A stretch of DNA of 64,000 nt from assembly GCA_008933995.1 (NCBI GenBank), contig WARS01000009.1, positions 2,078,001 to 2,142,000 of the forward strand. The letters run 5' to 3'. The notes beneath the pieces are model-generated. The model was not told the DNA's origin. It did no database searches and was given only the letters and a program-made list of their open reading frames with translations. Position 1 is the stretch's first letter. The number at the start of each line of letters is the position of its first letter. Shown here piece by piece: positions 13,575 to 26,984 of this stretch. Made by a program: the position numbers and the translations under genes. The DNA comes from Datnioides undecimradiatus. Its lineage: Eukaryota; Chordata; Actinopteri; Lobotiformes; Datnioididae.

Positions 13575-14439
13575 AAACCACACGTACACATAAAAAGCTG
13601 TATTTTAAATGATCTATAATTTAATAAACCCGTTTCTTACGCGTTTGATCGATGCTTTGGCGCGTGCAGAAACACCATATGCCACCTGCAGTAGCCGGGA
13701 TGAAGTGAGTGCCAAGGCAGAATATGATACACCACAATGTGATTTTAGTGAAGGCATGCAAATCTTATCTCACTCACCTTTTCTTCAGCCTCTATAGGTT
13801 CAGTTTCCACAGTAATATCCAGAACACTTGTCTTTATGGAGCTGCGTGTGTTACCAAAATATGCCCTTACAAATAATTTGTGCTACTGTTTGGAATTGTC
13901 CTGCATGTAAACACGGGGAGGGTGGGTCTGTACTGTGTTACATGTGATTTTTGGCCATCTGTCCACCGAGCATGCCGCCCACATTGCCTCTCCACATTCT
14001 GATGAGCTACAAGGACACATTATCTCCACTTAGCCCTTCGCCACTTGGCAACTGCGAGAACCATAACAACCAGTCTTTATAAAAACCCACTTTAAGCCAC
14101 AGCTCTTATTGCCTTTGGAACATGAGGCAACGCACTCAGGGCTTTCCAGACCTTCCTCCCTCTCTGGTTGTGCCGAGCTGCTCCCTTTCCAAGACCTCCT
14201 CCTCTAAAAGTCTTTGGTTTTCATCGCTGTAGAAATGTATTCAGGGAGACATTTATCAGCGAGCTGCCTGCCACTGGAGACCGCATTGGCGGCCATTTTA
14301 CAGGCCTGGTCAGGGAAAACAGGAAAAGGGAACTTCACTGTAAGAGAATGACATTTACATGTATATTTACATTTATTCACAGCTGTTGTCGAATGGAAGC
14401 AACCCCAAGCGGCCGGGCGGGAAGACTAGAAAGGTCACA
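13575..14439. other. intergenic, no gene seen
   Basis: Ordinary unique-looking sequence. The block 13980-14130 is complex and could be regulatory, but I see no specific site. No exon-like structure. Confidence 0.5.
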
Positions 14440-14720
14440 GCCTGATGCATGCATTAAAGCTTTATTAGCGTAGCTTTAGTGTTAGCAACATCTAGCTTTG
14501 AGCTCCTGCCATCATTTTTGGAAATCTGGCTCTTGTTTCTTTAAACACAAACTTTCCCAGCTGGTAAACTATAATAGAGCCTTACACTCCATTATTACAG
14601 TTCGTTATTAGCATATCTTAGAGAGATATTAGTCTGGGTGCAGAACAATTGAGAGCCAAATTTAGCGAAATGCTTAATAAATTCTTGAATCCGCGTGGGC
14701 CGTTTGGATACAGATCACAC
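14440..14720. promoter_or_regulatory. putative conserved non-coding element
   Basis: Complex sequence dense in homeodomain cores (CATTAAAG, TTATTAGCG, CCATTATTAC, GTTATTAGC, CTTAATAA), with a near-palindrome around 'atatcttagagagatat' at 14613-14629. Confidence 0.4.
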
Positions 14721-14803
14721 AGCAAACAAAGTATTTCTTGGGGGAAGCAGGTCCAGGAAGAGCCGGGGATTTATTGCCTGGACTCAAAGTTGCAAAACTA
14801 AAC

Positions 14804-14822
14804 TTTTTTTTTTTTTTTTTTT
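14804..14822 (+). repeat. poly-T run
   Basis: Nineteen consecutive T residues, possibly the tail of an old retroposed fragment on the - strand, although no SINE body is recognised beside it. Confidence 0.9.
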
Positions 14823-15109
14823 ACTATGCTCTTAAGTGTTGAATATAAATAAAGTATATGAAGGACAGGAAGATACAGCACAGATGGAGAGATTTGTGCT
14901 GCGTCTTATTTTGTACTGGTGTCAGTGTTTCTCGCTTTGCCGCCTCTCTGCTCGTAATAAACGACATCTTAGTGACAGATGCAAACATTCAGCGGGAACC
15001 CTGAAAGACTAAAGTGACATTTCCATAGTCTTTTCTCAATATCCAAGCGCTAAAAGCTGACTGTTGAGCCAAATGAATGCAAAACGCCTGCTGTGTTTAA
15101 GTCCGGGAT

Positions 15110-15265
15110 GCTCATTTCCCTCATTTAACGTGTTAGATTACATAATTACTTCTTTCATACAACGAACTGCAGCTGTGATAGCTCCCTGTTAATTAGATTA
15201 GCTCGCACGTTTTTCTACATTTAAACAATTCTCCCAAATAACATATCTTATCTCTAGAGATGCAC
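15110..15265. promoter_or_regulatory. putative conserved non-coding element
   Basis: Contains TTAATTAGATTAG at 15189-15201 and TTAGATTACATAATTAC near 15133, both dense homeodomain-type clusters in otherwise complex sequence. Confidence 0.4.
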
Positions 15266-15555
15266 ATGGCAATGATTCAATTACAGAGTAGAGATGAGGA
15301 ATAAAGAAGACAGTGCCACATAATGCACTTGGCAAACTCTTGCTTCAGCTTTGACGTTTTGAAGTTTCTAGACTTTTTGGTTAATTTCTTGAACGCTATT
15401 GCGTTATCCCGCGCGCCGGAGGCTGCACGCAGTGTTCTTCGGTCTTTTCCTGAGCCTCTAATGTCGATACGACTGCATGCAGCTTCCCACAACAGACGCT
15501 GTCAATACCTGTGCAGAAAAACTCCTGACAAAATGATAAATGACACCTTTTCATG

Positions 15556-15578
15556 CACACACACACACACACACACAG
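15556..15578 (+). repeat. (CA)n microsatellite
   Basis: A CA array of about eleven units, followed by looser CACA-rich sequence to about 15655. Confidence 0.95.
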
Positions 15579-15759
15579 ACATATCCATGCACATAAATAC
15601 TCTACACACAAACACGCATTGGCTTTTACACCCACACACATATGCATATAAAACACACCTCCGCCAGGTTCCTCTAAAAATTATGCCGGCCGAGTGCAGA
15701 CGCTGGCCTTAGAAACCACATCCTCCACCCCCTCACCTCCAAACTCCCCTTCATGTCCC

Positions 15760-15965
15760 TCTCAGGAGCCAAAATGGCGTCCATAAATCAAGGAGCTAGA
15801 TGTAATCTGCAGTGTCCAGAAAGCAAGGGGCGAGGCTGCAGAGCATAATGCGACTGGTTCTCCATTGTCATTCAGGCGCAGGCAGCAGCAGAGAGAGCCT
15901 TGCCTGCACCTGATAAGGGTCCGCTCAGAGTGAGCCATAAATCACAGACAGTGCCAACGGTTACT
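15760..15965. promoter_or_regulatory. putative enhancer with two exact PBX-HOX sites
   Basis: CCATAAATCA occurs at 15781-15790 and again, in the same orientation, at 15935-15944, which is 154 bp apart. Between them the sequence is complex and carries CACCTG (E-box) and TGATAAGG (GATA-type, TTATCA reversed). Finding two copies of a 10-mer this close by chance is unlikely. Confidence 0.48.
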
Positions 15966-17179
15966 CCGCTGATTTCACACACCGAAGGAGAGACGGAGCG
16001 TGTGCGCGAGGCAGAGAGAGGGGAGGAATCGAGCACAAAGAGGATGCAGAGGCCGGTGCCGAATGTGAGCGAAAGATGGCCAAAGGTGAGGATGAAAATG
16101 CGAGCGCGGAGAAGAAATTGAACACTTTGGAGAGAAAAAGGAGCAGCTAATGCCAAGAATGAGACGGTGTGGAAAGGAGGGAATGTGAGGGGAAAGCAGG
16201 CGAGCGGGAAGGGGGGAGAGAGGGAGGGAGAGAGGGAGGGGAATGATAGATCTGCAATTTACTCCCCTATCTCATCTGGCAAGAAGTTTCTCCACACAAA
16301 AGGCCTGACCTTCAGGAAATAAACACCTCGCTCTCCCAGAGAGCTCCGCCGACGTCTGCGCTGCATGTCAATTCCATCGCCGGGTCTCGGGACAGCGCTG
16401 CGAAACAAACACGCGGAGTTCTCACAAAATAAACTCGTTCATCTTTAAAATACAACAACTCCACGCTCTCGGTGTGTGGCCTCATGCTGTTTAGACCAGG
16501 TTTACACTGATATTGTGGTTTGGTGATGTGTCAGATTATTGACACATCAGCTGGACAGTCTTGTTTTACTGCTCACCACAAACGCAACAACGCCTTAAAA
16601 CTGTTGTCGTTGGTAGGAAACAGGTAGTCTCCCAGTCGCTTTGCAAACATGTCTGAATTTATATCCAATCAAATTCGCAGGCAACCTGCCCCCATGTGAC
16701 ACACAATGATTATTTAAATGAATAGACTTCACTTTTCATTGCTCCTTTAAAATGATTTATAAGACTGCTTCTTAATGAATTTGAATTAAATTAAGTTTCA
16801 TAGGGGAGCTCTGGCATCCCGTCACGAACAAGACGCTGAATCCGACTAAAGCCCTCAGTTTTAGCTTGATTTTTATTATTTCTGTGTCTGTTTATTCGAA
16901 ATCCAAACACCAAGTGTTAAAGTGAGCATCCCGGAGGCCGCGGGAGCTAACTTAAAAATCCACCTTTCACAGACAACCCTAAAATCTACGCTTGAAGCCG
17001 AAAACCTGGAACCAAGTCAGAGGGATTCAGCGAGCTGAGAGCGATCTTTCCTCGAGCTCCTCCATCCCGACAAGAGATTTCACTCTTTGTGTCTCGCCCT
17101 AATCACTCTACCCCCATCGCTTCACCTCGAGTGGCAGCTCTCACTCTCACCACAGCCTCTATTCAATCATCCCCTTATT
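15966..17179. other. intergenic, no gene seen
   Basis: Begins with a purine-rich stretch (15985-16245). Later sequence is ordinary and AT-rich in places. No exon-like structure. Confidence 0.5.
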
Positions 17180-17365
17180 CCTTATTCATATGCTAAACCC
17201 CTATAGCAGAGCCCCTTTGGCCAAGTGCACTGTGAGATAGATGTTAACATGTGTAATCCCCCATTAACGCATACGAGACAACGTATCCTCCACGGACGCC
17301 CACTCTCCCCCTGGGATTAGCCCTCTGAAAGTGGAGGGGCTGATGGGTAATGGCTCAGAGAAGCT
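17180..17365. promoter_or_regulatory. putative conserved non-coding element
   Basis: A complex block with CATATGC, TTAACATGTGTAATCC and CCATTAACGC cores, ending in a pyrimidine-rich stretch at 17380-17420. Confidence 0.35.
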
Positions 17366-20300
17366 CCTCTCAGTTTCAAAAGGCATCCTCCTCCCTCCCG
17401 CCTCCTTCCCCTCCACCCCTGGAGTCTGAGTCGAGATCACTGAGGGTAAGTGTGTTTGCCTGGAGGATTTAACTGATTGTGAAGAGCGATGGTATTTATA
17501 AGGCGCTCATTCATTTCTATCCAAAGCCCCCCCACAGGAGCTGTTTTGATTCGCGCTGGAACAACAAATACAGCCAAACGAATGCTCCGGGTTACAGAAA
17601 GCAGTTAATTTATCAGGTAGCAAACGTAACTTTCACGCTGGTAAAACCGCACAGTGTGTCTGGGAAACATCTGTATTATGTCTGCTGGAGATTTAACTAC
17701 CTGAGCTTAAAAACGATATTAAAGTGCAACAAAATGATTATATCTTTGTAAAATATAATCAGATTAAAAACAGTGGTCAGCGTTGAAATGACCAGATCCT
17801 ACCCCTGTATTTAGTCTATTGTAGAAGCAGTGCTGCAATGCATTTAATTATAATATGGGAGATTATATAAATTAGGAATATAGAGTGTAGCCTACAATGC
17901 TACAATAATACTATGGTGTATAGCAAAGGCTCTGTATTAAATATGCTTAAAAACAGGAAACAGGTGGTACCGCAAGCTACTCACTATAGCCTGCATGCAT
18001 CTGTTGTTATAGCTGACACCATGCAAACTGTTTTGGAGGAGTTCATTCATCTGTATGATCTATATTAGTTTGTGTTATCTTTGTGCCTAATAAAATGGAA
18101 ACTGGGCGCGCTGTGCACAAGTGTCCCTAGCAGCCGAGCGCCGAGATGCAACACTGCTGGGCGTCAAACCTTTAGAAACAGCCACGCGTCCTCGGAATCG
18201 CATCCATCTCAGACGGCCCGGCAGTTGGCACCAGAGTTAGCGCCCTGTCACAGACCAGCAATCAACATTTGTCATTCCCTACCAAAACTACAATCTTTGC
18301 CAAGCCTTAACCAAGTGTGTTAGCTGCCTAACCCTGACCGTGCCTCAACCGTGCACAGATATCGCAGAAAGAGAGAATTTTAATGGACATAATTTAAGAT
18401 TTTGCTGAATCGCTCTATGTTAACTTTCATGTGTAATGAATAGTTGAAGAAATTTCAACACATTTGCTTTCACATCCAGGCTAATTCTCCTCTATATATG
18501 TGTCTCATAGTCGTTTACGGTTTGGTATCGAGGCAAATACAGCTGTTTTCAAGTTCACTATACCTGTTAGCCCCATAAAAGCTAATTATGATCCTAATAC
18601 ACTAAACTGTGCACAAGTGCAAAACAATAACTTAACTTAAAAAACTCAATTTACCTGCTTTTAACTGTATTAGGGGAGAAAAGTCAATTATCTATAACAG
18701 TAAATATGAAAATACAATACCCACAATGGGATAATTGGCAAAACACAAAATATTTGTGAATGAAGTCACCTTCCATGACATCACCAAAGTCTTGGTGTCC
18801 AAGAACTTGCTAATTGCACTCGTCCTTTCATTGCAGGCCAAGTTCTTCACACATGAAAGACTGCACATCATCTGCACTCAGGAAGAGTTCGGCTCGAGCA
18901 GCAGTTACATCACGTCTGTGAAGGGAGACGCTGTTTCAGGTTGGCCTGTCTGCGGATGGGACCTGCGAGCACACCTCATTGGGTTTCACATTATGTGAAC
19001 CCTAATCCGGCCGGAGACTATCAAAGGAAACATTAGCTGGAGGACCTTGAAAAGTTTTGTGACATTGTAGTGCGCTGCTCCTCTTGGACTGGCATCAAAG
19101 CACGGGCCTGTTTTCTGAGAAGAGGTGCTGATTTTCAGGCGGCTGGGTCACTTTTGTCCTGCAATGAGGAAGTGGATGATCTGGAAAGTTTCTAAGGCTG
19201 CGTAGAGTTTTTTTTTAGAATATTTGTTTGGTTTCTCTTGATTTACTCTAAAGTTTTGGTTATGTTTAATAAAAGAAACAAATACTAGCAGGATTAATTT
19301 GACACCGGGGAGTAGATTTTGTTTGGATTGATGTTGAAGTTGAAGAATCGTCCTTTAAAAAAATCTACAATAACACTGAAAAGATTGTTTTAAAAAGTGT
19401 TAGAAAAGTGCTCGAAACCCCAGAGGTTTTGTGGCTGCACCGCCCCAAAATGCTCCCAAATCCATTCAGAGTGACATCAACAAAAATATAAAAGTCTGAG
19501 GGTGTCTCTCCCCCCAAACTGCTGAATTCCTTCCCTCCCTCCCTCCCTTTATCCTTCCCTTACTCTCTGTGGAAATGTGAAATTAGCTGAAACATGAGGA
19601 CAATTACAAGAAGGCCTAAGCATAAAGACTGGGGGACTGGGAAAATAAACTGATCACAGACCCCTGAACAAATCTGGTTTACTTTACAAAGCCTCCTCTG
19701 AACTCCTGCCAACGTTTCCCCCCCGTCTAGATAATTCCTCCCTGAGCAGTTTCATGTTTACACCTTGAAAATCGCTGGATGATCAAGAGGGAAGAGACTC
19801 CAACGCATTCTCATTCCTTTGTTCTGCCAGAGGACGCTCGGCTGAGCATCACACCTCAAAAGTAACATTAGAAAAATCTAATTGGGTAAAAATATGCAGG
19901 TCATCCGTTTGAAGTGTGTTCCCCCCCTCTCCTTGTGGTTTTTGCGCTCCCTCCCATTTACAGTAAATCTGTGGGAAAAACACCCGGTAAGCCATCTTCT
20001 TCTGGTGTCTCTTATTTAAGACTGGGTCCAGGCTTTTTCTTTTTTTTTTTTTCTTTCAGCAGCAAAGACCGTCGAGGCGTTTTATGGCTTTTCTCATTAC
20101 TGCATTTTCCAAACAGTGTGCGAGGGGCAGCGGTGCATGGTTGAATTATTCAGGGGTGCTGGGGATAGCGGGCGCGGGGCTGATATGTTATACCGCGCTG
20201 CTGCAAGGGGTCCTGCGTGGGACATCACAGGACTGCCTCGTCAGAATGTAAACCGGCTTTTATATCGCACCGAGAGATGGAAACGAAACAATAAAGAGCT

Positions 20301-22825
20301 CCAGATGAAAGCTTTACTCAGTAAAACAGAAGCTAAGAGAAAGCAGCAGCTCAGGTCTTAATCTGGTCAGCCTCGTTCCAGATCCGCGCCTCGTGACTGA
20401 TTTTACAAAGCAATATTTTTTTTTTTGTCTTTAACTGAGCTTTTCACAGCACCAGCATGAAAGTAAGAACAACATAAATACGAGTTTTATTTGAGTTTTG
20501 AGCCCGTTAAGGGTTTATAGAAGGGATCAAGAGTGTTTAAAAGATTGTATCATTATTGTTTTTGCCCGATCTGTCAAACAGAGGAGGATATTTTAACAAT
20601 TACAGGTCCAACTCCTACAAATGCCGCTTGATTCAGGGTTGCGATCGAACAGCTCAGGTTTGCAGCCGCTTGCGGATGCAGATTTACGATTTAAACGCGG
20701 ATCTTAAACTCAAGCAGAGCGCAAAACATTATATTCTACGTCAAACCGAACCTTCATTTTGAGGATCGCGAGCGGCTGGATGAGGCTGGAGTCTATGGCT
20801 TCAACCCAGGGACCAAATAGCCGTCTTTGTCATGGAATAACCCGCAGTCTGCAAGACCAAAGAGGTCGCGTCAGGTCAGGAGCGCTTGTAGTTTTCTTCG
20901 ACAATTCACAGCGCCGTTTATTGCGAGTTCCTATCAACGGCGAGCTCTGCTGCACCCTTTCGAGATGACCTGAACTCTGTGTAACAGAATACAGGTGACG
21001 TGCTGTTGGAAGCTGTTTTTTGGCTGCAGAAACACAATCACTTCAAACTTCTCCTTCTTCTTTTCCAAGTTGAAACCCCAGCTGAAGGATCACCACCAAG
21101 AATCTCCGGCATGCACTGAATATGGTGCTGCATATGCAAGGAGAAGTGGACTTCCAAGGGGGGGGGGGGGGGGGGTGGTACGCTGGGAACGGTGTATGGC
21201 TGCACATGGTGACTAGGTGCAGTCTACATCACCTCGTACGACATGAGCTCTCCTCTTCCATCCTCAGGCCACACCGTCACCTTTGCACACCAAATATCTC
21301 GTAACACAATAGCCAGGTTTGCTACGGACCACACTCGTGCTCTTAAGGCAGCCCAGACACCTGCACGTTATATATTCATATGCAAAAACAAACGCTCAAA
21401 GGTCAGAGTGTTGTTTTTGGCTGGTCCCGCAAGCTTCGTAGTGGAACACGAATAGCCTGCAGACGCACGGTGCTCTGAGGTGTGTGAGTCGGGGTGGCAG
21501 CATATGGCTTCAGCGCATGACGGTCGGGCACAAAAACCCACAGTGTGTGCCATATGCGACTGACTGTATTCTGTACGCTCAGTGTATACAGCCTCAGAGC
21601 TTTAATGGCTATAACAATTATACATACCTCCTCTGATCTTGTATCACACAAGACTTGGTTTCACTCCAGCGTGATTCAATCAGTCGCGGCGCGTCTGCCG
21701 TCTCCGAAAAGATGAATTATGCCATTACCGCTCCGAACTGGTGCACGGTGCGCTTAGAAAACAGCGCAGCTACATTGGACTTTAAAGGAAATGTCACTAA
21801 TTACCCACTTTTTGTTTAGGACATTACTGTTAAGTCATTCATCACTGCAGCTCAGGAGTTTTTTGCCTTCTGGCACTATGCAACCAGGATGTTTTGGCTT
21901 TTATTCTGCACTGAGATGTGCACCATCCGCAAAATTCAACAGCTACACTGACAAAACGTGGTGATAGGAGGCGTAATCTACCATATAATATTACTGCACG
22001 TATTGAGGGTTTTGACCTACATTTTATGGGCAGCTGTTCCATTAAAATAACGTGCAGCATCACTTCCAGATAACTTACTATATTCACACGAGTGCATGGG
22101 ATTTTGCTGCGACCGTTGCAACTTAACAGTACCACCCCCTCCGTACAAATTCAGCCATACTTCGCATCACTTTACAGAGCTGTAAAACCTGCACTGCAAC
22201 CTTTTTACTTCCCCTCCGTGGTTATGGAAATCTCCCCTGTCCAGGTCGGTCTCTTTTCACACCCCTACTCATTTCATTTTGATGCTAGCGTGTGACGGAG
22301 GCGCAGCGTGACAGCGCTCACATTTCCAATAAGCTTGGCACAATGTGGCTCTGGACTATTAATATCCAACAATGCCACGGCCGCAGTGGTGGCATCTGTC
22401 TTCTTGGGCCTCCCCCTTTCCCCCCCGCAGCTCCCCCCTCGGCCGCCTGTCTCATCCTCCTCACCTCTTCTCACCACCACCCCCCTCGCTCACTCCTCTT
22501 CTCTCTCTTCCTCCTCCTTCATCTCGCTCAGATGGGCTGCGCAGTCTTGCAGTACGACGCACAGTTTGGTGAAAGGCAGTTGAACTGTTGCCAGCGGCCA
22601 CATGCTGCTCCGGCTATTTCCATCTCTGAAGAGTAAATGAACAGAAATTGCAGAATACGCATTAAGTCCGTTTAAAATCGGGACAGCTGGGAATCTTAAA
22701 ACTTCTCTGAAATGTTTAACAGAAGGAACAAGGCCAAAATGTCACCTGTTGTCCCACGTGGATATTCATATCCTCTGAATATAATCATTTCTGTAGTCTA
22801 AATCTGTTCTGCATCCCTCGAGTGA
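17366..22825. other. intergenic, no gene seen
   Basis: About 5.4 kb of mostly unremarkable sequence. There are T runs near 20038-20052 and 20412-20423, and a run of 18 G at 21158-21175. The segments 18990-19210 and 22280-22400 are complex and may be weakly regulatory. Short open frames have no recognisable domain. Confidence 0.5.
21158..21175 (+). repeat. poly-G run
   Basis: About 18 consecutive G residues. Homopolymer length here may be a sequencing or assembly approximation. Confidence 0.9.
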
Positions 22826-23230
22826 TTCTGTTCTTTGTCTTATTTATATTACGGCTCATGCAAAATAGCGCAAAACTGCTTTGCACGAGAGCGAGACGTA
22901 TTCATGAAGCCACACCGCGCCGAGCTTTGGAGGCCGGCAAAATGGACTTTTATTTATGTGTGAATGCTGCAGATTACAGCTGTAATACGAATCTGGAATG
23001 CATTGGCCTTTCACATCAAACAAATATTCCTTTACAAAGGCCATCAACACCAGTGTTTTATGTTCAGGCCTGCACTTCATGCTAATGCTATCTTAGGACT
23101 CAGTTTGCATTTATTATGAGAAACATTCTGGACAACTGTCCGGCTGCTCATGGCGCTCGCATTTCATTAGTTTCACTTGCGCTTTAATTGATCTTTATTT
23201 CCCTTGATTATGATCGTAATTAAACACCAG
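22826..23230. promoter_or_regulatory. putative conserved non-coding element
   Basis: About 400 bp of complex, repeat-free sequence with ATTTATGTGTGAATGC, TTTCATTAGTTTCAC, CTTTAATTGATCTTTATT and TGATCGTAATTAAAC. Dense homeodomain cores at the 3' end suggest an enhancer. Confidence 0.42.
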
Positions 23231-24179
23231 AAAGCTGTTCAAGCTACCAGCCATCTGCCAGGTTGGATGATGGGCACCATCAGCGTGGGTATACGGGTAC
23301 AAGGCCACCGTGGTGCACTCTAGCGCCTGAAAATGCCCCCTTGAATGTGTTGCTATAAGGTCAGCTGGATTTCCACTCTTCATGTTCGCAGCAGAGCCTC
23401 GCTGGTTATCAGCTTATGAGAAGTTTAGATGTTTAATTTGTTTATGTCAGTGTGACATTTCTACTTTGCAATGAGGCAAATCTGCCACGTGCACGGCGCG
23501 AACGTCGACTGAAATACGGGCACCATGAGTCCGATTATTCACGACTGCCCGCGACCGCCGCTGTGAGCGCTGTTACCAATAAAACGACTGCACAAAGGAC
23601 GCGGCGGCTGACAGGCGCTTTTGACCTTCACAACGCGTCATCCTCACCGTCCATTGTCTACGAGCAAGCTCACTTTTATTTTCCTAAAATGTCCACAGAC
23701 GTCTTCGTTCTTCGTGCTCCTAAGTGCCTTCCTGCTTGTCTAATTCCGCCGGTCGCCTTCAGAGGCCTTGCAGCAGCCATATTTATCTAAAATGCACAAA
23801 GAAGACTTCGTTACTGGGTAGAATTAGCGTCGTCAACTCTTGACCTCCTTAATTGAATAAGTTAAGGTAGTCGGAGCCCAAAGTTAGGCGAGCCTAATTT
23901 CGAGAACGGGGGCCGCACCCGCCAACATGTGGCTTGGATAGAGCTGATTTGGTCGATTTTACCCCCCTGAAAGCATAAACAACCTGTCCTCGCTGATAAC
24001 TTTGCTGGAAGCTAACGAATATGGAAAGGGGCATGTGATAAGACGAGGTCACGTGACCCACTAACACGATGTAAAACCGTACCACCAATTTAAATTCCTT
24101 GCCGCAGCCACCCTGATGAAAGAGGCCGCGGATCAAAGATATCAATAGTCATCCGGAGGAAAGGCCGTATTCTCATGAT
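23231..24179. other. intergenic, no gene seen
   Basis: Complex unique-looking sequence. Short open frames at 23452-23790 (+) and 23894-24145 (-) have no recognisable domain. Confidence 0.5.
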
Positions 24180-24405
24180 GAAAAAAGATGCCATTAAAAA
24201 CATCTACTTTACATTTTGATTTTCCTCGGATTATGTCCTCGCTTCAGATTTATACCCGCTCCGATTTTTATTGTCCGGGTCCCACGCAGCTCAAATCGAG
24301 TTATGAACTTAATCAATCCGTGCTCTCCCGCATTGACTGTTTTATGATTGGCCGAGGTCACCAGGTTTTATTGACCCGATAACCTTAGATGAAAATGGCT
24401 GCGCG
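24180..24405. promoter_or_regulatory. putative conserved non-coding element
   Basis: Contains TTTTATGATTGG (24340-24351) and TTTTATTGAC (24366-24375), two posterior-HOX-like cores 26 bp apart, plus CTTAATCAATCC near 24309. Sequence is complex throughout. Confidence 0.42.
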
Positions 24406-26219
24406 TATTTGACTCGGAGTAGGAGAAATGGGCAGGACAGAAATATAGAGCCTGCACCAATCCGTCTCCTCTCGGTAGCGGCTACTAGTTAAACGCATCA
24501 TAAATGAGAACTGACGTGAACTAATTTCTTCCGGTGCGTTCTCTGATCCCTTCACTATCGGTGGCTGACGGCGAAGAGCAGTCCATAAAGACAGCCATAT
24601 AGGATAGCCGGTGTGTAAATCTGGGCCGGGGTGAGGAGGCAGACCCTGCATGAAGAGTGATGGATGAGGTAGGAATCCTGCCCTTTGTCTCTCGCTTACT
24701 CCCGATCTCTGCGGCCTATTCCATCTCCTTCCACTGGGATGAGGAGAGACATGCCTGCATTCCTGACCTCCATAAGGAAACAAGGCGCTGTTGCTACAGC
24801 TGCATGCTGAGCAGGCCCTCGCCCTTTGGGAGCAGGCACGGCTCTGCAGCGGCTTTGGGGAGTTTTCTATCTTCGCCAGCAGATCATTGAGCGGTCGCTG
24901 CATTTGTTCGGTTGCAGAGGTGAAGAGGTGGAGGTTTGGGAAGCTTTCAGCGTCTGCAAGATGCAACAAGTTAGTGAATGGGGAGAAAGAGAGATGAACT
25001 CATGCATGAATGTGTCTGCATGCAGACAAATTCAACCTTTTCCTGATTCCACTTGAATCCTTGCACGCTTAATTACAATTCACAGTAAATATGCATGCTT
25101 ACACTCTCTACTTTGTGCTATTGTGCATTGAGAAATGATAATTTAGGAAACAGTCAAAAGTTAAACTTCTTAAATCTTCCTCTGAATTTTTATTTCTTCC
25201 TTTTCTTTTATGGAGTTCTGGTCTCGGCTGTCCAGATAATCTGGGAATTCATTTGTTGGATTTGGATTTCTTTCCTATTTAAAATCCCAGGTCTCTCTTG
25301 CGGTCCTGACTTATCCCTTGTATGATCGAGAAATTAGTTGACTATTCGGCATTTCTGAGAGAGTAAACAGTGAAAAATCATTGACTTGTACAACCTGAAT
25401 TTTTCCTGCACTGTAAGGACTAAAAACAACTTCCTGCTAGTGTTAAATAAATATAAACACAGGTCACCACATTTCAAATATCCAACCGCAAACTTGTACA
25501 GATGTTTTTATTTATTGCAATTTTCATGTTTACAGCGTTCATGCACGAGACTGGAGTTTACATCACAGACAACATTATTTTTAATTAATCCCAATGCTAA
25601 CGCGATTAATGCCTTAATCATACTTTAACTATATTTAACTTTACACAGTCTTTATTGTTCTAACCTTGACCACACTGTAGATGTATTAGTATTAACACTA
25701 TAGTGTCAAACGTTATCTGGGTTTTATTAAGTCATTCAGTATTATTGTTCTTGTCAGCGCGTCCTGGTGTCAAATTAAACTGGATTACGTTTACAATACG
25801 TAAAGCTCCTTTGGCATCAGTCGGCGAATTTAAATCTATGATCCAAAACCATCCGTCTTCTGTTTACACCTGCTAAAATAAAGTGTTTTTAAATGTTCCG
25901 CGTCCTTTCCGAACTACATTCACGTTAATCATTTTAATTGATCGTTTTATTGAATTTCGCATCTTTTATCTGTGATTTTAAAACTGTCTCTCGACATCAC
26001 CGCGACTGAGGGGCAAGTCTTCAATGACTTTTCAAGTTTAAATAAAGGTAATAATGATTTCTCACAAACGAGACCTTTAAGCCGTTTAAACTGTCACTTC
26101 TGCAGTTTTTACATTTGGCATTGTTACCGGGCACCACGCTGCACGAGGACAGTGAACCCATCATGCGGCGTTCTGCTGCACCGCTGCGGCCCCTTCAGCA
26201 TTAACACATATGGCTTTCC
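24406..26219. other. intergenic, no gene seen
   Basis: A 194-codon open frame on the - strand (24385-24969) is the longest outside etaa1, but it is cysteine/serine/arginine-rich with no recognisable domain. From 25100 the sequence becomes AT-rich and featureless. Confidence 0.5.
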
Positions 26220-26440
26220 TTAGATCATTACTTCCATTAAGTCATTAAGCCTCGGCCTAAGCGAAGCCTGTTAGTTAGTCACATTAAAGAGTTAACACTT
26301 TCCGTCTCCGCAAACCCGATGGGCTGACACGTCTGCCGCGGCCACTGACACATCGCTCCATCCCCATAATTAGGAAAATTGCTCTTAACAGGTCCACCGT
26401 TTAGTAATGGTCTCATTTCTTCCATCTCGCTCAGACGAGA
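26220..26440. promoter_or_regulatory. putative conserved non-coding element
   Basis: Contains CATTACTTCCATTAAG, GTCATTAAGCC, CCATAATTAGG and TTTAGTAATGG in a complex background. Homeodomain cores are spaced every 20-60 bp. Confidence 0.38.
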
Positions 26441-26838
26441 GCAAACTGCAAGAAGATGTCCCCATTAACTCTTTGCACCGAGGCTAAACCCCTCCTGCGT
26501 CCATTCAACATGGTCTGATCCGTCAGCGCCACACATAAAAACACACACACACACACTTCTTTCTAATGGTCTTAACGAGCCAACCCACGGCCTGTTCCCA
26601 TACAGATCTTTAACATATTTTTGGAGACCTTTGATCGAACAGCTATCATTTTAGACTTTTTTGGGGGGCTGGGGGGGGGGTTAATGCTATATGTGAGGAG
26701 GGGAGAGGGCAATTTGGGAAGAATGAAGGATGGTGAGACGATTCGGCGGAGAATAACACGCCGAGCTTTCATCTTGTCCCCCACCCCCCTCCAACAAGCA
26801 CCCAGTCCTCCATCCCTTCATCTCATCCCACCCCCCCA

Positions 26839-26839
<1 letters not shown>

Positions 26840-26874
<35 letters not shown>
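26840..26874 (+). repeat. (CA)n microsatellite
   Basis: About 17 CA units, preceded by a C-rich stretch. A shorter CA run lies at 26540-26557. Confidence 0.96.
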
Positions 26875-26876
<2 letters not shown>

Positions 26877-26984
26877 CTCTGACCAAATTAAATTGAAACC
26901 AGATGGAGCAGGGCCTGGACTGTGCGTTGTGTCAGATTGTCATGGCGCATTAACCATGATTTCACATTGAGACGGTCTGCCTGG

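Noticed and set aside
24385-24969. 194-codon - strand frame, longest outside etaa1
   Set aside because: Composition is Ser/Arg/Cys-rich with no motif, and it runs partly through an enhancer-like block. Chance frames of this length occur in GC-richer non-coding DNA.
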